A stretch of 64,000 nt of DNA, taken from NCBI GenBank assembly GCA_916048055.1, contig CAJZHL010000006.1, forward strand, positions 930,001-994,000. The letters are read 5' to 3'. The notes beneath the pieces are model-generated. The model was not told where the DNA came from. It saw only the letters and a list, made by a program, of their open reading frames with translations, and made no database searches. The DNA comes from Pedinophyceae sp. YPF-701 (Eukaryota; Chlorophyta; Pedinophyceae). The first letter of the stretch is position 1. Each line of letters starts with the position of its first letter. Positions 11,110-22,111 of the stretch are shown here, piece by piece. The translations under genes were made by a program, and so were the position numbers.

Positions 11110-12346
11110 TCACGTCCCCGGGTTGAACGGGCTCATCACGCTCGACCCCGACTCCGAATCCGACTCCCCCCCCCTCGCCCCCGCCTGCCCCGTCACGCTG
11201 TCCTCGCTCCCCCTCCGCGCAGGCACCGCGCCCGCCCGCACCTCCGCCGCCGTCGGCAGCACCGGCCCCGCGCGCTCCTCCATGTAGCGCAGCTTCTTCT
11301 GCAGCGCGCCGGGACCCTCGCCCGTCACCTCCGCCTCGCTGCCTCGGCCCGAGTCGTCGTCGGACCCCGCGCCGTCGCCGTAGGGGGGCCCGCCGCCCGG
11401 CGGGACGTACCCGCGGCCCCCGGCGTCCACCGAGCCGCACGACTCGACGTCGTCGTCGGGCGCGCTGGCAGGCGCCGGCGCGGTCGGCGCAGCTGCGGCC
11501 GGCTCCGGCACTGGCGCTGCTGCGACCGTCGCATCTGCACGGAGCGACGGGGCGCGGCCGCGGGCTCGCCCTGGTGAGCGCAGCGCAGCGCCGCCACGAG
11601 TGCACCGAACACAAGCGGGAGCAGGGCTTGCTGCGAAGCGCCGTGCTCACCTGGTGCGAGGGTCGTTGGGTGCTGCGGCGCGGCGGCCCGCTTGGCGTGC
11701 AGGATCACGCGGTCCTCGGGGCGCTCGTCGAGGGCCGCGTCGGCGCCGTCGTCGCGCTCCAACGCCGTGCGCTTCCGGTGCACAGCGGCGGGCTCCGCGG
11801 GCGCCGGCGCCGGCGAAGGTGCGGGTGCGGGTGCGGGTGCCGGCGCCGGTGCGGGTGCGGGTGCGGGTGCGGGTGCGGGTGCCGGCGCCGGTGCGGGTGC
11901 GGGTACCGCCTCGGGCGTCTGCTGCGGGGCCGGCGGCGCGGTGAGAGCGGGCGCCGGTGCGGGGCCCGCCGGTGCGGCGCCGTTCGCAGACGGCTCCTGC
12001 AGGCCAGGACACGCAGGGGGGCTCGTGATCACCCACCCGTTCGGTGTTTGGCTCCCCTACATAAACAAATATATATATACTTTGTTTGTGATACGGTTTC
12101 ACGGCATGACGCGAGCCGCGGCAGCATCGCATGACTGCCCAGTGCATCGAAGATCTTGTCCCGTGCGCACGCACGTGCCGCTGCTTGCTCGCGTGACCTC
12201 GAGATATGACGCGCTGGTCATGCGGTCGCAGCAATGCGCACCTGTTCGTCGGGAAGCCGGACGTCGATATGGTCGGGCGTCTTCGGCCGTGCGGTCGCGC
12301 TGCGGCCGCACAGCCGCGCGAAGAGCGCCGCGAGGCACCCCGGCAT
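11110..12346 (-). CDS. Pro/Ala-repeat acidic protein, function unknown
   Basis: Three exons (12242-12346, 11651-11996, 11110-11534) give 291 aa. The middle exon has no ATG in its reading frame, so the start must lie upstream. The exon at 12346 opens MPGCLAALFARLCG, ends DHIDVRLPDEQ at a clear GTGCGC donor and joins in phase 0, which makes it the best start. Residues about 60-95 are an Ala-Pro dipeptide run, then a charged segment (KRTALERDDGADAALDER). The last exon is Asp/Gly/Ser-rich with a short helical motif (LQKKLRYMEERAGPVL) and ends in SSVMSPFNPGT. No domain is recognised; composition suggests a disordered linker-like protein. Divergent from the metalloprotease-like gene. Exons 2 and 3 are well supported; exon 1 is inferred from phase and donor quality. 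Confidence 0.55.
11798..11906. repeat. Coding minisatellite, GGTGCG units (Ala-Pro repeat)
   Basis: Runs of a six-base unit (GGTGCG on the plus strand) with interspersed GGCGCC variants. On the minus strand they encode the Ala-Pro dipeptide run of the Pro/Ala-repeat protein. Length variation between strains is likely. Confidence 0.85.
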
Positions 12347-13454
12347 AGCGCTACTCCCGCTCCCCCCCGCTGCCGTGGACTCGCAAGCCTGAGGCGCAGT
12401 CGCGGGCCGTGTGCGGCGCGGCTGGCGCGAACACCACTGGCTGCGGCGCCCCGCTGTCCTGCAGAGACTCGTCCCGAGCGTCTTGCGATTGGCGCGTGCG
12501 TGCGGGCGGTGCAGCGGGCGGGAGCGCAGGCCGTGTCCCGGTTGGCGCCGTTGGCCACCGCCGCGCCGGTCGCAGGCGAGCGGGGCTGCGGACCAGCTGT
12601 GCGGCAGGACGTTGATGCGGGGAGTCACCTGGACTGCTAGGGCGTCGTCGGCAGCGCGTGCTCCTGTGCGGGGGACCCTAGGTTGGAGGAGGCTGTTGCA
12701 GGGCAAGTGTGCCGCGCACGCCGCGAGGAACAGACGAAGCCGCGGTTGTACTAGCGCTGGAGATTCCCTAATGCTGAGAGAGTCCGCGCGGGTGGTTGTC
12801 GCGACGTCGCGGTCCCTATCCGACCTGCCCGTGCGGTGCCACCGTTGAGCTGGTTTTGCCCGGGCACGCCTGTTGCGCTCAGTGCGGAGGTCAGCCGCGC
12901 TCCGCCTCCGCGCGACGCCCAGCTACAGTCCACGAGCTCCCGGCGCTCACTGCTCCACAACGGCACCCGCCAGCCCGCGGCCGGCTGCACTTGCCTCGTG
13001 CAGAATTCCCCAGCGTTCCGATCGTTGCCGCGCACAGCTCGCCGTCGCGCACCCAACACCGTCCCTGCGTGATCTGGGCGCCGCCCAGGCGCACGCGCGG
13101 CCCTCGAGCGCCCCCCTGGCGCTGTCACAGGGTCCCTCCTGCCAGCTTCAGCGTCCTACCACCTGAGGTGGCGCAGTCGCGCCGCTCCGAGGGGCCCCGC
13201 GTCCGGCACCATGGCCGGTGGTCGCCGGACGCCCGCAGTATCTTCCCAAGCCACGGCGTTTCGCGCCACGCCAGCGCCAGTCGCACCGCAAGCGCACAGA
13301 GCGTCCCGCTGGTTTGAACGCGCGTCTCCGCGGCCCCTGCAGCGTGTGCAAGGCGTCTGCAGCTGCGAGAGGGCGACGAGCTAGGCGAGGGAGTGCCCGG
13401 TGCCCCGTATGGGGCGTGCGGACGTCTCTGCAACCCGCTAGCACCTCAGTGGCG
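12347..13454. promoter_or_regulatory. Divergent intergenic region, 1.1 kb
   Basis: Separates the starts of the Pro/Ala-repeat gene (-) and the M8 gene (+). Several open frames cross it, but none shows conserved motifs or exon signals, so I treat them as chance frames in GC-rich DNA. Promoters for both genes are expected here; no clear TATA box is seen. Confidence 0.4.
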
Positions 13455-16400
13455 ATGTTGAAGAGCACGCTAGTGCTGCTCATAGTGATTCTTTCGATAG
13501 CGGGGCGGGTATGGGCGGACGCAGGGGATGCGAGCCGACAGCGACAGGCGCAGACAACGCCTTCGGTGCGGTCCGGGTTCTCCCGGCTGCGCACATACGT
13601 GGACGTGGACGCCCTCAAAGGGTGAGTGCTCCTGGGCCCACCGCGCCGCGTGCGCGCGCAGTGCGCCAGCGCACACGTGCGCGAGCCCGGCTGCAAGCAA
13701 TTGCGCTCCTCGGCGCCACAGGCGCGATAGACATGCGGAGCGGGGCCGAAAACCCCGCGAAACGGAAGCTCTATATTTGGGCAGCGCTTGCACGGCGCTC
13801 CGCCCGCCCCGCCGCGCGCCGCCCGCCCTCGGCCCGCACCGAATCCGCTCCGCCCCGGCTCTCCCCGCTCTGCGTCGTCGCAGGGACCCGAAGACGTGCT
13901 ATGCGACCTCGGACGTCGTGCGCATGGGCGACCCGGACGCGTGCGGGTACGGGTGCCAGTTCGCGTCGACCATCATCGGGTCGTCGTCGGCGTCCGCGTT
14001 CGGCACGGCGCCGCTGCTAGGCGCTCCGGACAAGTGGCCGCTGCCGAATGAGGTCCGCGCCCCTTGCCGGCCTCGCAGCCGCGCGCCAATCGCCCTCCGC
14101 CGCAACGCCCGCTGCTGCTCCGCGCGCGCGGTCGAGGCGCTGCGACGGCTCGCACGGCAGGGCCGCGCGTCCTCGCGCACGCAGAATCCACAGTCGCGTT
14201 TCGGTTCTGGCTCGTAGCCCGAGGCCGCAGACCCCTTCCCCGCCAGCGCGACGCACGCAGCTCTCACAGCCGCACAGGGCCCGCGGGACCATGTCGGTTC
14301 CCACGGAAGCCCCGAGCGCATCACACCCGTGCGCCGGCGGCCTGCCGTCGCGCACGCTGCGGTCGAGCCGCGCGCCGTGCGTCTCTATGCGTCCCCAACA
14401 CCCCCGGTGTGTGGTCGCCGCTGTGCAGGACAAGCTGGGCCGGATCTGGATGCCGTCCACGCAGAACGCGGGCACCGAGTTCATCGAGTTCTCCGTGAAC
14501 GCCCCGGTCTACGTCACGGGCTTCTGGGTGTACGAGGCGTGCGCAGCGGGCGCGATCGTGCTCATCGAGGGGCGCGGCGCGGACGGCGTGTGGACGCGGC
14601 TGTGGAACGGCACGGCGAGCCCCGTGCCGGGCACGGTGCTCCAGGGCGACACGTGGTCGTGCGTCGCGCGGCTGTTCAAGCCGGACGTCCAACCGCCGCG
14701 CCAGAAGCTCCTGCAGGACTTCCGCATCACCCTGAACACCGCGCAGGGTGCGACGCCCAGCGCACGCGTACCGCCTTGCTGGTGGTCCTGCATGTTCCGG
14801 TGCCGTGCTCGCGGCCCGCCTCGCAAGAGACCTTGCGCCGGGCACCAGTTGCGCTAGCTGCGTCGTGGGCCTGTGCTGTTCCGGCTCCGTTCGTGGTGCC
14901 GTGCATATCGCTTGGGTATGCGTCGCATGTTTGCGCCGCGGCAGCGCCCGGCTGCGGCCGGTCGCCCCGTGAGTTGACGCCTGGTGTGTCTGTTTGTTTG
15001 TGTCCCGCAGTGACGGGTCCGAACCAGCTGGACGCGGTCCAGGTCTTCGGTGACGACTCCGACGGCCGCCCCGTCGACGACACGTCGCTCGACACGTGCG
15101 CGGCGGCGAACGTCGGCGCCTGCTGGCTGCGCTGCACCAACGCCGTCGACGTGGCCTTCACCGCCCGCGTGGACGCGGCGCTCGCGCTCCTCCAGGACGT
15201 GGCCGTCTTTTTCGCGCGCGCCCTCACGATCGCGAACCCCACTGCGCCCGTCAAGGTCCCGCGCGACACGGACGGCCTCGTCAAGTGCGGCGACGTCGAC
15301 ATCCCGGCGTACCTCGCCGACACGGGCCTGCAGGCGACGAGCCTCGTCGTCGTGCCCACGCTCCGCCCCGACACGCAGGTCCTGCGCGTGTCCGCGTGCC
15401 ACACGGACGCCGGCACGCAGCGCCCGTTCGTGCTCCGCGTCAACATGGTCCCGCAGTACGTCGACCCCTACACCGGCACGGACGAGCGGCTGCGGCGGCT
15501 CGCGATGGACGCGCTGCTGCACGAGCTGTACAGGGCCATGGGGTGGTCCTCGCAGACGCTCGCGGCCGTCCGCGGCACTGCGTCCGTGACCGAGGCCGCG
15601 ACCGTGTCCTTCTTCGGACAAAACCCGACGACGTGGAACCAGAGATACACGTGAGCGAGCCTGCGCACCCGTCGCCTGCTGTCCGTGTAGCGCGGCGCTG
15701 TGGCGGAGCGCTGCCGTCACCGTATCCAGCACTCGCCAGTGTCCGTTCGAGCCGCGACTGCCGTCTCGTTGGGCTGCAGGATCACGACGAACGCGCAGGC
15801 GATCCTGGGCAAGGCGCGGGAGCACTTCGGCGCGGCCAGCCTGCAGTCGGTGGAGTTTGAGAACGACAACGCTGTCGGGTTCGGGGGCACGGCAGTCACC
15901 GGGCGCATGCTCGAGCACCGGATCTTCCTCGGCGAGCTCATGACGACGCCCGTGTGGACGACCTCGGCCACCTACGCCAGCGCCTCCGCGGGGTGGACGT
16001 TCCCGTCAGGTAGAACCCACGCAGCCACATCAACCCCCGCCCCCCCGCGCTGCACGCTTTCGACGTGATGACGGCCCTGCGCGTCAGCTCCTATGATGAC
16101 TGATCGTACGTGCCCGGCCCTCGCGATACCGTTGATCCTCGATCTGTGTGCTGATGCGTGCCCCTCGTCTTCTTCTCGGTGCGTCGCAGCCCGCACGGCG
16201 CGCCCGCTGCACCGCTCGGCCATCTCCCTGGCCCTCTTCGAGGACCTCGGGTTCTACGTCCCCGACTACGCCGCCGCGGAGCCCCTCTCGTGGGGCTTCC
16301 AGCGCGGCGAGACCTTCCCCACGGAGGAGTGCTTCCGGTGGGTGACGCCCAACGCTCCGTCGTCCGGCGCCTCGGACGCCTCGGCGTACGGCGTCCAGGA

Positions 16401-19400
16401 GATGCTGACGTGCCCGCCGACCGCGGCCCGCACCGCGTTCGACCCCGCGGGCCGCGGGGACGAGCTGTGTTCGCACGACCGCACCTTCAAGTGGCAGTGC
16501 CAGTACGCCGACTACGGCACCCCGCTCCTGAGCCAGTACTCGTACTTCGACTCGGCCATCTCCGGCGGGTTCTGGCAGCGCGCCGACTTCTGCCCGCTCG
16601 TCGCCCCGTCCTACGCGCACCTCCCCACTGGCGCGCCCTCGGGCTCGCCCAACCCGGCCGACACTACGGGCCGCGACTGCACGGACGGCGCGTTCCTGCC
16701 CGCGGGCTCCACGGGCGAGGAGTACGGCACCAGCAGCCGCTGCTTCACGACGGTCGTCGGCACGGACGCCGCGGAGACCACGTACGCGAACCGGTGCTTC
16801 AAGACGACGTGCATCGGCAGCGCGCTGCTCGTCAAGCTGGGGGCGTCGTGGCAGCGGTGCCCCGACACGGGCGGCAGGCTCTTCTCCACGGGGCTGGGCG
16901 TGACCACGTTCTGCCCGCCCGCCACGCAGCTGTGCGCCGGCGCCCAGGCGGGGAACCCGAAGCCCGACGTGCGCGTGTACACGGACGTCAGCCTGGTGAG
17001 TGCGCCCGCGACTCAGTCAATCTCAGCTCGTTTTCAAGGGTGCACGTTCTTCAGGAGGAACACACGCATCTTGAATGATCTTTTATATGTTTCCCTCCCT
17101 CAGGATAAACATGCTTGAGATACATCCATGTTTCCGTAATGCCGGCACGGGCGTGACACGCGCTCGGGGGGCTTGCGGAGCGTGTCGCCGCTCTGAAACG
17201 TTGCTTCCGTGCGTCACTGTTCGCAGATCCTGCGGCCGTACGTCCGCGTGGACGTGGAGGTGACGAACTTCGCCATCGGGGAGGCGGGCCGACGGCTGCG
17301 CGTGACCCTCGGGGGCGTCGAGGTCGGCAGCTTCGCGCAGACCATCACCACGCCGGTCATCAGCCTGTTCTTGCAGGTCAGCATTTAACCCCACCCCCCA
17401 TGATGCCACACATCTCGTTTTCGTCACAGGACTCGCTCGATGACCCTGCGATGCGCCGCGTAAGGATCGCATTCGCACAGCTGGGCGGTGCTCTCTCATT
17501 CTGTGTCCATAATCGAGCGTGATAGTCGTTGACAGCGCACAGCAAAGCCGCCCAGACTCGTCGTGGAAACTTGCAGGACCTCCCCGAGGCGGCTGCGGGC
17601 ACGACGATGTCGTTCGAGCTGGTCGACGCCCTCCAGCTCGTCCACGCCACCGACCAGCGCACCGTCCGCGTCCAGCACGAGGGCCTGACTCAGTTTGCGG
17701 CCTCCACCACCGCCAGCTCCCAGTACACCTCCGCGGCCGACCTCGTCACCCTCGGCGTCCTCACGGGCCTCTCGTGCCCCGCGTCCGGCGCCGTCGGCTC
17801 CCAGGCGATCACCTCGTACGGCGTCGACCAGCCCGTCGGACTTGTGTCGCGCGCGTGGTCGCCCCTGACCGGCGGCGCAGGCATCCGCGCGACCCCGGGC
17901 GTCGAGTTCCTCGAAGTCACCGTGCCCGTCGCGGTGATCGCGACCGACGTCGCGCTGTTCGAGGCCTTCTCGCCCGGGACGCTCAGCCGCGTGCTGGCGT
18001 GGAACGCTACGGCGCAGAGCTGGGCGGTGGTGTACAGGGCCGAGCGGTTCACGCAGCGGCAGCTGCGGACGAGGAACGCGCTGCGCGCGGGCAACACGAT
18101 CGGCGCGGCCGCGACGAACGTGTACCGAACGCGGCCCGTGGACGTTTTCTCGGACCGCTTCCGGCTGGAGTTTGCCACGCCGTCGTGGGTGCACCTGGAC
18201 GCCGTGCAGGTGCGCGCGCGACGCCGTGCTTGGATGTTGCGTGAACGGCGAAGCGAAGCCCTCCCTGGGCGGGTCGGGCGTGCCGCGTTGCTACACATAA
18301 GCAACTTGAGGGGCCGGCGACCACCGACTTGCTCGTCTTGCGAACCCGATTCGACCCGCCCTTGTGCCGCACGTGGCTCACCGCACGTAGCTTCGCTGGC
18401 CGCAGATCACGGGTAACTCGGCGATGCTGGCCAACACGCCGGCGCACGTCCCGGGCCCCACGAACACCGTCGAGGTCGCCCTGGGCAGCACGGGCGCGCA
18501 GGTCGTGCCGCTGACCTTCACCAAGGCCAACAACGCCACCCTCGCGTGGGAGCTCGTGGTCACGTCCGGCGCCACGTGGCTCTCCGTGCCCTCTACCAGC
18601 CAGCGCGGCTTCGCCGTCGGAACGGCTCCCATCGAGGTACGCACACACACGTACAATAACACACTGTTTCCGCACGGATCGCCCTCAGCGACCTCGCCTC
18701 GCTGAGCCAGCCGAGCCGCATTCTTTGCGCTTCATTTCGATTGAACGCTCGCTGGTGTTGCCCCGCGCGCATGAGCCGTCTGTGTGTATGTATTGAAGGT
18801 CGGTTGCCCTGGGCGAGTCGTCGTCTATTCTGCAGGTGACGGTCTTGGTCAACGCGACGGCCGCGGGCAGCGCGCGCGAGTTCCTCCTGCGCGGCGCGGT
18901 CACGCTCCGCAACCGCCTCGTCGGGAGCGCCGCCCTGGGGGTCGCCAACGTGAACCTCCTGCGCAACACACTGTCCGGGTTCGACATCCACACGCCGCCG
19001 TGCGTGCACGGCATGGTCGTGCCCAGCGACACCGCCGACAGTAGCGGGACCTGCCGGTGCTTCCCGGGGGCGTACGGGAGCACCTGCGAGTTCCTGGAGT
19101 GCCCCCGGGGGTGTTCCAGCAACGCAAACGAGAACCGGGGGGTGTGCGACAGGTAGGGCCCCGCCCCGCCGCGACGCCACGCCCGTCCTTGCAGAGCCAT
19201 TGGCACGTTGCATCGCGGGTCGAGTCGAGGAACGCGCCTTTTTCGTTCTAAGAAGCGTGGCTGTGTTTGGTGGATGCAGGTACACGGGCAAGTGCGCGTG
19301 CCAGGCGGGCTTCTACGGCGTCGATTGCAGCGGCGTCAGCGGCGGGTGCACGTTCTCCTTCGACGGCACGTGCGGCCCCAGCTTCAGCGCCGGGCGCTAC

Positions 19401-21738
19401 GTCATCAACGGCGAGGACTCCCAGAACCTCAACCGCGGGGACGGCGTGCTCCCGCGCTCCATGCAGGTCCGACACAGCCGCACGCCCCTTGCATCTCGGC
19501 CGCTCTGTTCGATTACGCTCGCTGCGAGGTCATGGGGCACGTGCAGTCTCAGCACCTGGTTGCGGTTTGGCAAAGGAGCGGCAACGGCCCGAATGGACCG
19601 GGGACGCCTCATGATCCACGCCCCATGTTGACGATGAGCACTTTCCGTGCGTTCTCACGAGGCCGCCACCCCTTGTTTGGTCGCAGTGTGGGGGGGGTGA
19701 CAACTTCTTTGGCTGCGACACCCTCGTACGCATGGAGCTCTGCTGCCGCGCCTCCACGAACGCCGTGTGTCCTTTCCGCGCCAACTCGGCCCCGTGCGCG
19801 TCGCCGTCGTGCCCCTTCACGGGCGCCCCCACCGCCGCCCCCGCCACCCAGGGATCCGCCACGGCGGCGCCAGGCTCCGGTGCGGCGACCGCGGCGCCGA
19901 ACACCACGGCGCCTGCCGCACCGACGCCCACGGTCGCTGCCGGCAACGGCAGCCGGCGCTTCGCGAGTGAGGAGGAGGTGGCTGTTGCGGCCGCGAGGGT
20001 GAGCGAGCGGCGCGCGCAGGGCAACGCGACGACGGCAGCGCCCGGCACGACGACGGCGGCGCCCGGTACGACGACGGCGGCGCCTGGCACGACGACGGCG
20101 GCGCCGGGCACGACTGCGGCGGGCGCTGCCGCCACCCAGGCCCCACCGACCAATGCGCCTGGGACGACGCCACCGGCGTCGGCAACGCGGGACCTCACCG
20201 CTGGCATCGCAGCGTCGTCGGCATGCCTGACAGGTGCGATCGTTTGCCTGAAATCAGCCGATTCGTGCATGACCAACCTGTCAGCAGCCACATCTTGCCA
20301 GTCTCCTCTTGTGCGGTTTCAGAACAGTCTTGTTCTTGGTGCAGCTGCGTGCGCGTGAAGACTGCATGAAGCGCGCCCCGACACGCACGCCGCCGGACCT
20401 CTGACGCGCCGCACCGCTCGCGCGTCCTCGTTCCCCGCAGTGGTCAACAACTACTGTTTCTACCAGCCAGACGACCCCGCGTGCCACTGGTTCCGCCCAC
20501 ACAACATCCCCTCGGACTTCCCTTGCCCCGCGGCCGTCATCGCCAAGTTCTGCGCGATGCACCCGTTCGACGCCGACTGCGCGACGTACGTGGAGCAGAA
20601 GGTCTGCCGGTTCGGAGCCAGCGGGTGCGTCGGCGCATCCCACACGTGCCGCACATGTCCACGCACGGTAACTCGTCGCTGCCACGCCGCGCCTGCGCGC
20701 GATGCCCGAGACAGTCCGGGCCTCTGGACCGGCTGCCCGCGTGGAGACCGACCCCCGCTCGTCCATGTGCTTGCATCTCCGCGCCCGACTTCCGCGAGCC
20801 CCTACCGCGGTGTCCGCTGTCCCGCAGGCCCTGCGAGAGCGCTGCATGCCGCGCCGACCTCCTGTCTTCCGCGTGCCGCGCGGAGATGCGCACGTACTGC
20901 ACGGCGAACCCTACTGACAGGGAGTGCATCGTCCAGGGACTCGCGCCGCGCGGGTGCCTCTTCGCGGCCGGCAGCGCGCCGTGCGTGGACTCCGACTGCC
21001 TCACGAACGGCTGGGAGCGCGACGTGTCGTGCAACGCCACGGTGCGTCCCCAATCGTCGATTCCCATCTCATCGTCAACTGACTAGTGGACGACTGTTTC
21101 GCCCACGTGCGCCCGCCGCCCCCTCCGTGCAGATCGCCACCTACTGCGCCACCTCCGCGGGCGCGGCGGACCCCGAGTGCATCGTGCGCGGCTACGTCGC
21201 CGCGGAGAACCTGGTGATCGACTCGAATGCGTGCCCGCTGACGACGGTGCAGCGCGCATGCGACGAGTTCGGGGCCGCGGACGAGTTCTGCGTCCTCCTG
21301 CGCATGTACGGCGTGACGACGCGGTCGGAGCTCGCGCCGTTCGACGCAGCGCCGACCATCCTGGCCCGGCTCGACGGCCGCATCGCCCAGGACTCGAGCC
21401 GGCTGGCCGTCACGCAGCGCGAGGTGGAAATCGGCCGGCGCGAGTTCGTGGCCCGCCACGCGCTCTACTCCGAGTTCTTTGCGTACGCCGACGCGGACGC
21501 CAACGGGCGCCTCGCGCTCGACGAGGTGCCGGCCGTGTCGCGCTTCGCCAGCGCGTTGCGCTCCGGGTCCGGGAGGGGGTTCCCGGCGGCGCTGGCGCTG
21601 CTGTCGGCGCTGACGGACGCGGAGATCGCCGCGGCGGTGGCGCCGACGACGACCGCGGGTGGCGACGGAGCGTTCGTGACGCGCAGCGAGCTGTTCACGC
21701 GGCTCGAGGCGGCGTACCAGCTCAAGGTCCTGCCTTGA
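13455..21738 (+). CDS. Secreted leishmanolysin-like (M8) protein with altered zinc site, EGF-like region and EF-hand
   Basis: Fifteen exons (13455-13621, 13884-14052, 14429-14747, 15011-15650, 15780-16009, 16190-16995, 17227-17376, 17577-18209, 18406-18636, 18836-19152, 19280-19466, 19687-20233, 20441-20624, 20828-21041, 21133-21738) give 1,799 aa with matching phase at every join. Residues 1-21 are a signal peptide (LKSTLVLLIVILSIAGRVWA). The M8 fold is shown by LRRLAMDALLHELYRAMGWS, RIFLGELMTTPVW, then ISLALFEDLGFYVPDYA and LSWG with a Cys-rich tail. M8 peptidases use HExxH plus a later His; here the motif reads H389-E-L-Y-R393 and the later position reads M475, so two ligands are replaced. 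Further on come an EGF-like Cys-rich part (about 1165-1270), a Thr/Ala/Pro stalk, more Cys-rich repeats and an EF-hand loop (DADANGRLALDE, 1718-1729). Probably extracellular; likely catalytically weak or dead. Confidence 0.88.
20029..20118 (+). repeat. 21-base coding repeat, TTAAPGT units
   Basis: About four tandem 21-base units encode a Thr-Thr-Ala-Ala-Pro-Gly-Thr repeat inside exon 12 of the M8-like gene. Thr/Pro-rich runs of this kind form stiff, O-glycosylated stalks in secreted and surface proteins. Confidence 0.85.
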
Positions 21739-22111
21739 GAGTTGGGGGGGAACGAGGGAATCTGGGTGTTGTTCGGGAGGATGAATCAGACGGATTGGCG
21801 ATTCGGAGGCTTGGTGCAGAGGGATGGCGCACGGGCGGAGCGCCCTCGGGGAAGGAATAGGTTGGCGAAGGTTGAGCAGTCGCAAAGAGCAATGTACGTG
21901 CTTCGAGACGACGGCTGCCATGATGTGTAATCAGCGAGACACCGACGTGCGGTTCCGAAGGCATTCACAGCGGCATTCTGGGCTCAACACAAATGTCCGA
22001 TTCAACCGGCTGACATGATGCCGCGAGCCTGCGGTGCGCCAGCGCCACCGACGCCCCGCGTGACTCTCAGCTCTCCCCCACTCCCCCACGACTGCGCTCC
22101 CCGCGGCGCGC
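21739..22111. other. 3' region between the M8-like and ABCF genes
   Basis: The two genes converge here, 373 bases apart. The sequence is less GC-rich than the flanking exons and holds the TGTAA candidate at 21926. No coding segment seen. Confidence 0.5.
21926..21930 (+). terminator. TGTAA poly(A)-signal candidate for the M8-like gene
   Basis: TGTAA on the sense strand, 188 bases past the stop codon, in a locally AT-richer 3' flank. Confidence 0.4.

Noticed and set aside
12069-12083. TATATATATA run as a core promoter for the Pro/Ala-repeat gene
   Set aside because: No ATG follows it in the exon it would serve; phase and donor evidence place it inside intron 1 of that gene.
14854-15918. Minus-strand frame of 354 codons opposite the M8-like gene
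   Set aside because: It is a shadow of exon 4 and crosses real splice borders. GC-rich third positions keep the antisense frame open.
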